Assembly (NCBI RefSeq): GCF_000471905.2 | Contig: NW_006500355.1 | Location: forward strand, 2,698,890-2,762,889 | Direction of reading: 5' to 3' | From: Amborella trichopoda | Lineage: Eukaryota > Streptophyta > Magnoliopsida > Amborellales > Amborellaceae | Length of the DNA: 64,000 nucleotides | Shown: positions 12,030-24,900 of the stretch, in pieces | Numbering within the stretch: the first letter of the stretch is position 1 | Layout: each line of letters starts with the position of its first letter | Made by a program: the position numbers and the translations under genes | Notes under the pieces: model-generated | Database searches by the model: none | Seen by the model: only the letters and a program-made list of their open reading frames with translations | Told to the model about the DNA's origin: nothing

Positions 12030-12960
12030 TTTTTAATGCAAAACTACATTAAAAATATAATACAGTTTTGCATTAGAAATATAATAACATGTATGTTTTT
12101 GTATAAATATTCTATCAACATGCAATTTTTCAACAAAAACTTTAACAATAAAAATTAAAAATATGGTTTAATACCTCATGATAATCAAAACCTGGTCACT
12201 ATTTTCACATCTTTTTGGAAAATCACGATTTTTCAAAAGAAATCGATCATGTACTAAAAAAAACAAACAAATCTTCACAGAACCACCTAACGTCTGTCAT
12301 TCCAACTCAAAAATGCATTAACAACAAATTAAAAAAATACAGTTTTACATTAAAAATATAATAACATGCATTTTTTTGCATTAATAATCTATCAACATAC
12401 AATTTTTTCAACAAAAGCTTTAACAATAAAAAAAAATTTATGGTTTAATACCTCATGATAATCAAAACCTGGTCACTATTTTCACATTTTTTTCGGAAAA
12501 TCACGACTTTTAAAAAAAAATCGATCATGTATTAAGAAAAAAACAATTCTTCACAGAGCCACCTAACATCAGTCATTGCAACTCAAAAATGCATTAACAA
12601 CAAATTAAAAAAATATAGTTTTGCATTAAAAATATTATAACATACATTTTTTTGCATAAATAATCTATCAAATTACAATTTTTTCAATAAAAACTTTAAC
12701 AATAAAATTTAAAAATATGGTTTACTACCTCATGATAATCAAAACCTGGTCACGATTTTCACATCTTTTAGGAAAATCATCATTTTTCAAAAAATTCGAT
12801 CATGGATAAAAAAAAAAAAAAAAAAGTACAGCAAACTCAAATAATAAAAATTAAAAATATGGTTTAATACCTCATGATGATCAAAACCTTGTCACGATTT
12901 CCACATCTTTTCCGAAAATCACAAATTTTCAAAAAATTCGATCATGGATTACAAAAAAAA
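12030..12960. repeat. 277-bp tandem repeats inside the hAT element
   Basis: The block CCTCATGATAATCAAAACCTG starts near 12174, 12451 and 12728 (period about 277) and again, truncated, near 12870. Around it, 'AACAATAAAAATTAAAAATATGG', 'GGAAAATCACGATTTTTC' and 'CAACTCAAAAATGCATTAACAAC' blocks recur in the same order. These lie upstream of the transposase frame and may be amplified subterminal or promoter sequence. Confidence 0.75.
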
Positions 12961-12999
12961 AAATCTGTTCTTCATAGAGCCACCTTACATCAGTCATTT

Positions 13000-13545
13000 C
13001 AACTAAAAAATCCACCTCCAAACGAATAAATTATATCCAATTGAGTACATATTTTGATAAACAACACTATAAGGAATCAAAACCCTAAATTATGAACACA
13101 TTATCATCAATAAATCAAATCAAATCAATTAAATTGAGCAAAAAAAAAAAAACGCAGTTCTTCATAGACAACAGTCATTGAATCTAAAAAATGAAGCTCA
13201 AATTGAATAAATCAGATCAAATTGAATACATCTGATTATAAACAAGACTATCACGATTAAAAACCCTAGAAATCTAACACATTATTTGTAATATATCATG
13301 AACAATTGATCGAAAGTCGGAAAAAAAAAAAAAAACAGCAGAAATTTTTTTTCACAGACATCACTGTGTTCTTCTAAAAACTCAGGTTGTAATTGAGTAA
13401 ATTAAATAAAATTGAATATGGTAAATGATAAAAGATACAATAAAGATTTAAAACCCTACAAATTTAACTGATTATTTTCGAACTATGAACTGAAATTGAT
13501 CAAATGGTAGGAAAAAAAAAAAAAAACGCAGAGTTCTTACCTGGT
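13000..13545. repeat. About 180-bp degenerate tandem repeats inside the hAT element
   Basis: Four diverged units each carry a long A run followed by a GCAG/TTCTTCATAGA-like block, an AATTGA(A/G)TA block and 'AAAACCCTA'. Units begin near 12955, 13140, 13320 and 13510. Confidence 0.5.
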
Positions 13546-14162
13546 TTCGTGAACCCGTGGCTTCAATATCCAAATTAATCTATTTTTATCAAAGATAATC
13601 ACAAATTCGTAATAGAAATTTCTAATGAACGCATTTACGATCAATATGCCTCAAAATTTTCACAGATTCATGCCCTATTTGACATGAAACAAAAGGAAAA
13701 GCGGACCCTAAAACCTGCAACTTTCATGATAAAAAAACATGAAATTTTTCCGCCATTTAATGCATGAAGGGCTGAAAAAAGCTGCATAAAGCCTGAATAA
13801 TCTCGAGGCAAAAAAAGAAGAAAAATGATAAAAAAAAAGACAAAATTTGAAGAAACCCGTGAAGAACACTGTGCAGCCTGTGTTCTTCATGGGACTCATT
13901 GATTCGGTACAGTGAATCGGCGATTCACTGTATAGAATCGCCCGGTTCTCTCTGAAATCAGGCGATTCCGTGTATAATGCCGGAACCGGCACGACCTGTG
14001 CCGATTCTCGAGTCAAACCGGGCGAGTCTGGTTTGACTCGGCATTTTTAAAACACTAGTGACAATCTATTTGCAGGTAATGTATTACACAGTAATCAGTA
14101 ATGTATTACGCATGTAATATATTTTACAGACAATATATTTCCATGTATCAAAACAGCCCCTA

Positions 14163-15076
14163 AAGGAAAAAGAGATGAGTGAAATAAGGGGATATTATGA
14201 AAGATATTTAAGATGGGAGTTGTCACATATAAGTATTAATTGCAATTAATTACGAGTAGTGCAAGTTAGAGAAAATAAAAAACACTAGCACATTAAAAAA
14301 AGAGTTAACGTGGTAGTGATAGAGAAATAATGAGTTTTTTTATTATATGTTTTTTGAAGTGATCACATTTAAAAGCATTAATTACAACTAGTGCAAGATA
14401 GAGAAGAGAGAGAGAGGGGGGGAGAGAAATGGTTAAATGTAGGAAAGGAGAGAGTTATGATAAATAAAATGTAAAAAGATTTTAGAAAAATAGATTATAT
14501 AAATAAGAGAGAGACATTTGAGAGGGAGAATTTTTTAGTGAAAACGTAGATGATATAAATAAGGAAGAGATGATAGATTTTAAGAAAATAAATGGAAGAG
14601 GGATTTTAATAAAGAGGAAGAGAAATAGAAATAGTAGGGAGAAAAATTGTAAATGATATAAATAAGAAAGAGATAAAAGAAAGAATTTAAGAAAGATGTA
14701 GGAATATCCTTGGCAGTTTATATACGCTACACATTGACTAAGGCATTCCACAAGATATATGTGGGGCTGGTTAGAGAGCTGGAAGTTCAATAGCAAGGTA
14801 GAATATTACAGGGCTTTCTTATAACAATGTGCCAGAGTTTTTTCTTTATTTTATTTTATTATTATATATTTTTCATAGTTCTAACATAAAATTGAAAAAG
14901 ATGCTAAATTCAATGAGAACCACTCTTTCTGTATTGGCCATGAGAGGAGAAGAAAGAGAGGCTTTGATATTGGGGGACTAGTGTTCATGGGAGAAGGAGA
15001 GAGAAGCTTTGAGATTTAGGGGATTGCTCTATTTGTTTTAGTTGAGAGAAACATACTTCTCATGTTTTGGCCATAT
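14163..15076. other. Intergenic AT/GA-rich DNA, no gene recognised
   Basis: Contains GA-rich runs (14400-14720) that read as an antisense frame of Leu, Phe and Ser only. This is compositional and not a protein. No element ends identified. Confidence 0.5.
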
Positions 15077-15085
15077 TTTTATAAA

Positions 15086-15461
15086 GGGCGCTGTTTTTAT
15101 GAGGTTGCAACCTTAAAGAAACTTTAAAATTTTATTATAACATATAATTTTGTTGTAAAAAAAATTTAGTATTATTTTAAAATATATTTTTATACCTTAG
15201 AAAATTTTAAATTTAAAAAATAGTTAAAATCAAGTAGATCTATAAATATATAAAAATCTTGAAAATGGATAGTATCGATAATGTGTTACAAAATGTATTA
15301 TTTTCAAGAGTCAAAAACTTGTTTTTTAATAGTCATGTATGTCGATGTCGAGATGATCGGTTAGAGGGTTTTTTCAACATTAAAACAATATTTTGGATAG
15401 ATTTTTGGGGTGCATCTAATGATTCTACATTTTAAGGTAACAACCTTATATAAACTTTGCC
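15086..15461 (-). mobile_element. 390-bp MITE family copy, 5' of the FAM133-like gene
   Basis: 376 bp, reverse orientation relative to the 35840 copy. Starts GGGCGCTGTTTTTATGAGG with the palindrome GAGGTTGCAACCTTA and ends CAACCTTATATAAACTTTGCC. Internal blocks 'AGTAGATCTATAAATAT', 'GATGTCGAGATGATC' and 'TTTTCAACATTAAAAC' match the other copies. Flanks TTTTATAAA and TTTTAATAA are a degenerate 9-bp duplication. It ends about 190 bp before the probable TATA box of the next gene. Confidence 0.7.
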
Positions 15462-15652
15462 TTTTTAATAAATTTGGTTTTTAAAAAACCTAGGTGTATT
15501 TTGGTTTTTGAAAAATTATTATCTAAGTTTTTGAAAAATCAAAAAATAGGTAAGTCTTTTTTTAAAAAATAATTTTTATGAAGTTAAAAAATGAACATAA
15601 ATGTAATAATATAAATTATTAAATATTTTCATAATAACATAAAATAAAATAG

Positions 15653-15760
15653 ATATTTATATAATTTTCCCTTATTTTTACGAGCTCGTTTAGAGCATTA
15701 ATTTTTACGAGCTCCTCGATCTCTCTCTCTTCATGGATTTGCAGAAACCCTAACTTCTGC
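15653..15760 (+). promoter_or_regulatory. Probable core promoter and 5' leader start of the FAM133-like gene
   Basis: A TATTTATATAATT TATA-like site at about 15653-15665 precedes a pyrimidine-rich leader (CTCTCTCTCTT near 15720). A telo-box AAACCCTA at 15745-15752 is typical of plant leaders of growth-related and translation-related genes. The segment TTTTTACGAGCTC-like occurs twice (15676 and 15707). Confidence 0.4.
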
Positions 15761-15774
15761 ACGTTGACTGCCGC

Positions 15775-15815
15775 ACTCGCACTCGCACTTGCACGCGCAC
15801 GCGCACGCGCACGAC
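15775..15815 (+). repeat. (CACGCG)n-type microsatellite in a 5' leader
   Basis: Short GC-rich run of CACTCG, CACTTG and CACGCG hexamers, about 180-220 bp upstream of the FAM133-like start codon. Probably transcribed. Confidence 0.6.
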
Positions 15816-15993
15816 TCCATTGATGCTTCAGATGAATCTGGAGCCCCGCTTCACCACCGATTGGCGTGAGAAGATTCTATGCAACACCGAATATTTCCTC
15901 TAAATTCGTCAAAAAATCCCTGAACAATTCCTCTGCTATCGAAGCCCCCATTTTTCTGCTTCAATTTAGTGTTGTTTCTCTGATTTGTAAAAA

Positions 15994-18900
15994 ATGGGGA
16001 AAAATCAGGCATACAAGGCCATGCAGAGGGCGAGGATGGGCTCAACTTCTGGTGTTCCAGAGGAGGTTGAAGATGGAATGGTTTGTACCCTTTCATACCA
16101 TTTCCTTCTTTTTGTTTTTGTTTTTGCTTTTGCTTTTGCTTTTGAATGTTTTGATTTTTCCAACGTGTTTCTTAAATTTACTCTAGCCGATTCAATGTTT
16201 GTCTGCATTTGATTTTTAGGGTTTTTTATTTATTTAGAGATTTGTGATAGGATGGATTTGTTCATGCATAGTTAAACTAGGGTTTGGGGGAATTGGGGTT
16301 TTCAATAGTTTGGTTAATATTGAAGTCGCAATCAAATTTGAAGGTATGTTGTGATGCGGTGTTAGTGGTCAGCTTTGAAGTTCAAAAATCACAATTTTTT
16401 TTTGGAATTTCTTCTGAAAAATGCATAAAAATTGAACTTATTGAGTAGGGGAAGTGATTTCGATTCTCTCTCTTCCACATGATTAATAGGTCAGAAAAGC
16501 CGCCATTTCTACTTTCTTTCAATTCCAGAATATGTTATCTATAAAAAAATACAATTGGCATATTTTTATCTTTGCTGACTAATGATCAATTTGAGTAATA
16601 TGCCAACTTAATTTGAATATCTCATGCTACTAATGTAAAAACTAATGGGTCATATCGTGATTTTCTTATTATTTTTCTTCGATTTTGTCAATGAGTTGAG
16701 GACATGGTACATGAATAAAAAGTTGGTTGCTCGACATCCCACTCCAATGCTTGGAATTAGGACCCCATGGGCCCTCACAAGAATGAAAGCCAGAGGGATC
16801 CCTAAGGCATAATTGCAATAGCAGCTCATCCAGGACCCAATGGTAGTGTGAGTTCGGAACATATTATATAGCCTTGGGTTCAATATCTTTTGGTATTTGA
16901 CTCGTTTGAAGGACTTTCAAAAGGCTTGTAGGCAATTGTCTCTACTGAGGAAACAGAGAAGCCTTTCTTATGGATCGCAAGATTTTATACTGTTTCTAAT
17001 TGGGCTCCTTGACATTGAAAGCGGTTTCACTTGAAAACCTTAGAAGGGTCTGCTATTCAAATATTATAAAAAAAAGGAAACAACAAGGTTACATTCAGAA
17101 AAAAGGTAGGAAAAATGTCAACAGAATCCTACGTAAACTCTTAAGACTCTGAAGCCTAGTAAAACTTCAAGACTCTAAATCTTTTTAAACAAAAGTATTA
17201 AAGCACAGGTCAAATCAGCGTAGCTGGCTTCATCATTATTACACACTCATTAAGTCTTAAATTTCACTAAGTTTGTATTGTTTCTGGAAACAAGGTGATC
17301 CAGTTGAATGAAACCAAAAAAACAGAAAACTGAAAATTAAAACTAGATTTTAGGCATGAATAGAAACAGAATACACTTCAAGTGAGCCTACATATTTTTC
17401 TTTTCCTGATGGTGAGGCCATATCATTTTCTTTTTAACAATAATATGTTAAATGGAAAAGACCAGATCATTTTCTACATGTAGAAAATATATTTATTTGC
17501 GACAAGGAATTGGAAAGGTGATTGATCAGCAACTATAGAAAACTGTGTTCTCCTTTTGCAGGAAAGACAGTTCTTTCTTCATTTGCCGAAAATAATTCTT
17601 CTTTAAGTAATGGATAAGGTTTAAATATCAAAAAACAAGTAAAGAGGTTAGTTCTTCTATTGCATTCTTTTCCATTACTTTTCCGTTTTTGTTCCAACCT
17701 ATTTGACTCAAAACAAATGACAATAACAATAGTGTTATGCATAAACTTGAGTTGGTACTTCAAGTATAATAATTATTAAGCTTCAATTTCCATAACAGTT
17801 GTCATGGAGACAATATATAGATCACATTTCAAGTAACTTCAGATGCTTGAAACTACATTTTTTTCATATAGTTTAAATATATCAAACTCTGTTCAAAAGA
17901 CAACCGTATTTCAATAGCTTCTGAAAATTCCTGCTGGATTTCCTTAACATCCCAAAGTTATCTATGGCCACATCTTTGGCGTAGGCATCCTCTTTTGGGA
18001 ACCAAACACAGAATCAAAATAACCATGAGACTTCTAGTTAAAGGATCAGTCAGGAGGCCTACAAACAATTGCAAGAAGAATTATTGGATCCTGCATGGAA
18101 TATATACTACATGTAAGGCTGCACTCTACAACCTTTTTGGCCTCTTAACAAGCATTAGAGGATAATATGCCTCGTCTTCAAATGTGGTGCAACATCTTCT
18201 CTATGTACAATTTGATTGGACTGTTGTTTGCATTGATTGATGATGATTTTGTGGTTATATGGGATACACGTAGTCTTAATATGATTTTCTGATACCAATT
18301 TTTTAATACTTTATAATTTCTTTGGCTTTCATGTTGTGTCCATCCAGCTGTAGCTAATGTAGTTGGATGTGAGCTCTAGAGGTCATAGATAGCATCTTTT
18401 AGTCATTTCTGTTAGTTAGTTGACGATTTCCGTCCATGGAAAGTTACTGACGAGGACAGTCACAGATGGATGGTTCTTTTCATTCACCAGAGTGGCATGC
18501 GGCTCGTTTGGCAAGTCTGAAAACTTCTCATACAATAACTTGGGAAGAATTCAAGAGAAAGCAAAAGGTAATGCTTCTGGATCATTGTAGGAAAATGTTA
18601 AAAGAATGCAGTTTCCCTGTTGATTGACCTGTCACCTATTTACATTTGTTACTTGGTTTGATCTTCTCGAGATTATTATTCTCTGTTATATTGATTTTGT
18701 TTTTTATGAAGTCTGTGATATATTGATTTCAAGAACTTCTAGGGCACTTTTGGTAGGTATGAAAATGTTTGCATGATAATATTTTTTCATCTGAGTTAAC
18801 CTTTATTCAAAAAATAATAATATTTTTTCATCTGAAAATTACGTTCGCATGTTTGGTATGCGACAAATACAAATGAAAATTTTTCCATGGAAATTTTTTT

Positions 18901-21900
18901 TACCACAATTGGAGCAGTTTATGTGAAAATAGAACCCCACCTCTTGAGGTGCAGAAATACTTCTGCGGCCTTATTTCACACACTGGAGCCGTCCACTTTA
19001 TCAAATACAATTAATTTTGCCAAAATACCCCCACGAATTAGAGAGAGAAACTATTTCAAATTTTAAGTTTTAGAGAGAGAAAGTATCTTAAAATTTTAGA
19101 GAGAAACTATACCAAAATTCATGGAGAGAAGAAACTACACGAAAATTTTTATAGAGAGAAACTATCTCAATGTTTTTAGAGAGAGAACCTGTCTCAAATT
19201 TTTATGTTTTAGATAGAGAAAATATCTTAAATTTTCAGTGAGAGAAACTATATTAAATATTTGAGAGAGAAGCTACCTGAAAATTTTGAGAGAGAGAAAC
19301 TATCTCAAAATTTTTAGAGAAAAAGTATCTCAAATTTTAAGTTTTAGAGAGAAAGTATCTTAAAATTTTAGAGAGAAAGTATCTTAAAATTTTAGAGAGA
19401 GAAACTATATCAAATTTTAGAGTGAGAAACTACTTAAAAAGTTAAAGAGAGAAACTATATCAAAATATCTCAAAAATTATGTTTTAGAGTGAGAAACCAT
19501 CTCAAAATTTTTGGATGGAGAAACTATATCAAATTTAAAATTTTAGGGAGTTAAAACTATTTCAAAAATTTCAGAGAGAGAAACTGTCTCAAAATTTCAA
19601 GTTTGTTGTGTTCTCGCTCTCAGCCTGTTTCCAAATGTGTTTACCAAACATGAAAAAAAGTATGCTTGAGTAATTTCTTTCCTGTAAGTTGTTTGCATAA
19701 ATAAATACTTTTCCTGTAAATATTTTGTGTTTAACTTTCATGCGTACCAAACAACCCTTAGCTTTATCTTCAACTATATGTTAAAAATGATACCTCCTCC
19801 TTGTTATTGCTGGAGTCAATATCATGCATGGCATATACTAGTAGTTCTTGGTGATTTGAACCCTTCAAAGTAAATACATACCAAGTCAACTTCTCAAAAA
19901 TAGAAAATTTGTTGACACCCTTTGATGGACATTTACTTGATAAGATAGGATACTGGGAGCTCTTATGGTTACCACGTGATGTACTTGGGGACTTTGGCTT
20001 TTGAGAACTGGTGCTTATATATGTACAGAAATCTGATAGCAATAATATGTCATTCAGTTGCATGAAGCCAATTGTTCTCAAGAGAGAAAATCTCCTTTAT
20101 ACAAGTACTCAAGCAGGGGAGTTTCATACTACGTTTTCTTCTTAAATATAATCAACTCTTCTTGCTTTGCGTTCCCCCTACTGCCTGGGATGTAATTTTC
20201 CCATATTCATTTTAGGTTCGGAATAAGAAGGGGAGCACAGAAAGATGATTGATTTTAAATAGAATTTGTTTATTGCACAATCTCACTGGGGAATGTCCCC
20301 TGTAATATTCTTTCCTTCTATTTCAGAATGGTGGCTCGTAGGTCTCTTTCAGTATTGTGTGATGATCCTCTCATTTGTATTGTGGTCTCTCCTGGGATAC
20401 CACTTGTAAGATGTATAAGCTAGGTTGTTAGAGAGTAATCCCTTTCTCTTAGTAAACACAAGAACACAATATTGCGTGCCAAAAGAGATATTAACATATC
20501 TTGTTGGTAGTACAGATATATAATCACAGCTAAAAAGTTGGTGGTATAGTGCATGCATTCATTATGAAATATGAACCATGAACTCTTATTTTAAGTGGGA
20601 TTAATTGAACCAGTAATGGGTTTGGAGCAAGATCCAACTGACCTTATAAACACTGGAATGGTTTTCTAATTGCTGACTTCTTGTGGGAGCTATACTGAGG
20701 ATTCTCCATACTATTAGGTAACCTACAAGGTAAAGGTGTCTATTATCTGTTTCCTTTTTCTGATAGTGTTACTTTCTCATTGAATTAGAAACAGAACTTT
20801 TAAAGAGGCATAGGGACTGTGGCAGCTCAAATCTCGAGAACATAAATGCATGGCTAGTAACCCCAAGTTTGGAACGACTGTCTACCAACAAGTTCACTTA
20901 TTTCATGAGACCCACTTAAACCTTAGAAGTTGAAAACTAGTAAAATAATTTAGCAAAAGAAAAATGAGAATCCCCTTTAACAAGTTTCAAAAAAGAAAAA
21001 CAGAAAGAAAAAAAGAAAAATGTAGTAACTTGTTTACAAGAAATAAAATTAAGGTTTTTTAAATCCATTAATGGTTTTCCAAGGATCCCCTTTATTAATT
21101 TGGGGTAAACAATGAAAATTCTATGGCGCCTTTGACCTTTGGTTAATGCGTCTTGGATCAGAAATCCTTACTAGTCCTTCCTTATTCCCCCTGCCCATGA
21201 TTATCACCACCACCACCAAATAAAGGAAAGAAAAAAGAACCTAAATAACATTTCAAAAGAAAAAGAGAGAATAAAATGGACCTGAATGAGATTTTGAGCA
21301 ACCCTTATATTTATATGACATCCTTGGTGGGAAAACCCAAGGGGTGGGGGGTGGGGAAGCTACCCCGTGTCCAATTAGAGGTAGATAGGATATCCAATTG
21401 CCTATTTTACTGGCTGAAATGGTATCCTTCAATTGGTTTTTGGTTCAGTAATTATACTCTAACTGATGAGTATCCTTTCCGAATTTGTGCTGTTGATTAA
21501 GTACTAGTATAACACATAACAACAGCTGCTTAATCCACCACTTGCTCGGAATGACTCTCATTAGGGTGCTTGTTTTTCTCATGAAACTCATCCTTCTTAC
21601 AGCATTGGACCAAAAGCAACAGGAGGTGTAGCTGATTTCCTTCTCTTTCTCCTATTATTGTTTTATAAAATGAATAGAGAGATGATATTGCTATTATGGT
21701 GTCTCTTGATACATTGGGGCATGCTCTTGGTTGTTTTGAAAACTTATGGGCATGCCATGGTTCATTATTTCCAAGGAAAATGTTTAGTGCTCTTCCTCCA
21801 TTTATCTATTGCATAAAAGGATGGCATGAAGTGTTCATTATTTCCAAATAAAATTCTCAGATCAATATGAATTGACAAAAGATAGGAACTAGAGGCGTTC

Positions 21901-24900
21901 AATTGTTTTAGATGCTGCAATTTTTGGGCTGCGGATTATATTATTGGGGAATTATCAGAAATATACCTTAATTTTTACCTAATTGGAAAAACACCTTCAA
22001 CTTTCATAAATCTCGTCCACACTTTTTTTTCTTAATTTTGGCATTTTTTTACCAAAATAGCCTTCACGGTAGTCGTATTACTATAATGACTACCACATTA
22101 CAGCACTTTAAGTATCGTAATTACCAGGCTAAGAATTACAATACTTTAAGTACCGTAATGATTAGGCTAAGCATTACGATACTTTAAAGATAGTAATGCT
22201 CAAATTTCTAATAGCATTACGGTCTTTAAAGTACCGTAATGCTTAGCTTGGTCATTACAGTATGTAGCGTACCGTAATACGTACCCTGGTCCTTACGATA
22301 CTTAAAGTACTGTAATGCGGTAGTTATTATGGTAATACGACTACCGTGATGGCTATTTTGGTGAAAAAACTGCCAAAAACGAGGAAACAAGGTGTGGACG
22401 ACGTTTATGAAAGTTAAAGGTTTTTTTCAAATTAGACGAAAATTAAGGTATATTTCTGTTAATTTCCCTATATTATGGCATGATGTTCCAGGGTATTTGG
22501 TAAATGGGTTTCAAGGACTGAATGACTTCGGAGGTGATAAAAGGTGTGCAAAATGATTCTAACAAGTTCGTGAGATACTGAGTGGGAGATGGAGCTCGCC
22601 AGCTTTTGGCATTCAGGTTGGTATGGGGAGACCCCTAGGATTATCCTTCGCCACTTTATGTGGAGATGCTCCAGATGCATGTGTTGCGAAGTGCTTTTAG
22701 AGAGTAGGAGGTCAAGTGTTTTGGTGCCCATACTTAAGAAGGAACCTCACGTTTGAGATTGAGGAATTTTCAACTCTTATGAGGACTCAAGCGTGTGTAT
22801 ACCACAGCAGGGAGTTGATAGGCCGTTTTGATCTTGAGGTAGCTCAGATGCTTCTCTTCAAGGTCTTTCTATATGGCCCTTCTGGGGATATCTGATAGAT
22901 ATCCTCCCTGCTATCTGGTTCGGAGGATCATGATCTGACGAGGATGTTGGCGTTTTGTTGGTCAGCAATCAGCATGCCAAGAGTGTATCATTACTATTGA
23001 CCATCTTTAACATAGGTGTTGCAGATTCCTAACATGTGTCATGCGTTGGGAGAAGCCCAAGTCGGTGTACCACCTATTTATCTGTTGCATCCTTTGTGGG
23101 GGTCATGTGGTCTTTCACTCTTGACCTTTTTGGGTTGTCTTGGGTTATGCTACCATCATTAGCCATTTTAATTTCAACAAGGCTAGGTTATTGTGGTAGG
23201 TGTGCATCATGGCCACTCTGTGGGATATTTCAAGGGAACAAATACTAGGAAAATAATAGGGTTTTTCAAGGGGAGATAGGAAGGAGGCACATCTTTTGTG
23301 AACTCATCCAAGGCCAGGTCAGGCTTTCCCAAAACTAGGCTTAGGGAACGAATTTTATTGCAGATTGACCAACCATTGTGAAAAAATCACAACTTTTCAA
23401 TATCAGGCAAAACTGTCCAACCCCACATTGTTTCTTTTCCTCAAATTTAATGTATCCACTGGATAGATCATTCAAAAATGGGTTTATGGATGAAATTGCA
23501 GCTCAAATTGGTCTCTCTAGGCTCTCAAATCTCAAAAATGGTGAATAAGAAGGGGGCTGACATCTGCCCCCCTTTTTAACTGAGTTCATATGTGGTGCTT
23601 GGGCATCCGCGTACTGCAAAACTCAGGCAAGTCAGCCCGAGTTGTACAGTGCTCGGGCTAGTCTCTTGAGTATTTACCCGAACACTGTACATATAGCGCC
23701 TATCCTCCAAGTTGGAGGCCATTCCAGGATTGGAAACCTGTGGAGACCAAGCGACAAGTCCTTTGGACTCGCCCAACTCGGTAAACTCTGATGTACAATG
23801 TTAACATTTCAATAAAGTTTCGGTTGCTGATAAAATAAGGGGTTTTAAAGGGCTGTTTTATTGTGAATGGAAAACTGGTACTTGCTTTCCAGGTGTTTTT
23901 TCTTGACTGTTAGTTGGCAAGAACTGTTCCCTGGTTTTTAGTGGTCTATAATGAACATCTTTCTGAAAGTATAGTCTGGATTATGAGAATATAGCTTTTC
24001 AAATGGCTCTCTTGTATAATTTGGGGAAGCCTGGAATAAAGGAGCAATTGTACAGAATATCATTAGAATTGCTTTTTTCATGTTTGACTTGCAGGATACT
24101 TTTATAACTCTTTGCTTAACGATAATTTATATTTTATGGTTGTGAACCTGGACCAGTACTGAGATTTGAGAAATTTCCATTAGGATAATGGCTCCTTGTT
24201 TCTGTTCATCGTCTCTTAGAAACAAATACATGTACAGCTCTTTTTGAATCTAAGAAATGTTCTGCTTAGTTTAGAGGAGAAATGGTGTTCTTTTAGTAAT
24301 TGACACATCTTGCATGATTGTTTCTTTTAAATACTTTGCAGTTCTAACTATTAGAACCATTTCAAAGCATTCTTTACCATTTCATGATTCCCAGGAAGAT
24401 GAAGCGAAAAAAGGTGAGCTAGAGGCTGATAAAGATAGAATGATGAAAGAGTACAGAGCACAGTTAGATGCTGAAAGGGCAAGCAAACTAGCTCATGGGC
24501 GGAATCACTCACATAAGAAGTCCAATCTCAAGAAGGGTGGGTAGTGGGATGTGAAAGTCTATTCTGCGTTTATTGTGCTTTAGTTACATTGCTTTGTTGT
24601 CCTTTAGTTGCGTCCATGCTGAGATGATCTTGTGGATGCAGAGAAAAGGGAGAGGGATTCAAGGAAAAAAGGCAGCAAGAAGAGAAAGGTTTCTTCTATT
24701 GCTAAAACTTGATGTTGTACACCAATGCTTGCTTTCGTGTTGCTGCTGTTGTTATTGGCAATGCTGTTTTTCACTCATTTCTATAAGAATATTATTTGGG
24801 TTATCAAGAATATTAATTGGGTTATCTAGCTGGGATTCAGAAGTTGGATGCCATGCTGTGGCCCTTTATCGAAACCCCTGAATCTGAGCCAAGAGCCTTA

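Larger units (their letters stand above)
8280..14057 (-). mobile_element. hAT DNA transposon, nearly complete but degenerate
   Basis: The left end CAATGGTTTAAAAAGC and the reverse complement of the right end, TAGTGTTTTAAAAATGC, form short terminal inverted repeats. They are flanked by an 8-bp duplication, GTGGCAAT (8272-8279) and GTGACAAT (14058-14065), one mismatch. Eight-bp duplications and a BED/DUF659/dimerisation transposase define hAT. Subterminal regions are rich in GAATCGG-type repeats (8290-8380 and 13905-14040), as expected for transposase-binding zones. The transposase is antisense (8650-11619). The 11640-13540 half is AT-rich with tandem repeats. Confidence 0.8.
7195..14160. mobile_element. 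PIF/Harbinger-like element split by a nested hAT insertion
   Basis: The left end GTGCCGATTGGATACGTGG and the reverse complement of the right end, GGGGCTGTTTTGATACATGG, are matching terminal inverted repeats that continue as GAAAT(C/A)TATT. Both are bordered by TAA (7192-7194 and 14161-14163), the 3-bp T-A-rich duplication expected of PIF/Harbinger or Tourist elements. With the nested hAT (8280-14057) and one copy of its target duplication removed, the host element is only about 1.2 kb. No transposase of its own is visible, so it is non-autonomous. Confidence 0.6.

Noticed and set aside
14482..14796. 104-codon antisense Leu/Phe/Ser frame resembling a membrane protein
   Set aside because: Arises from GA-rich sequence on the plus strand; no start context and no conserved pattern.
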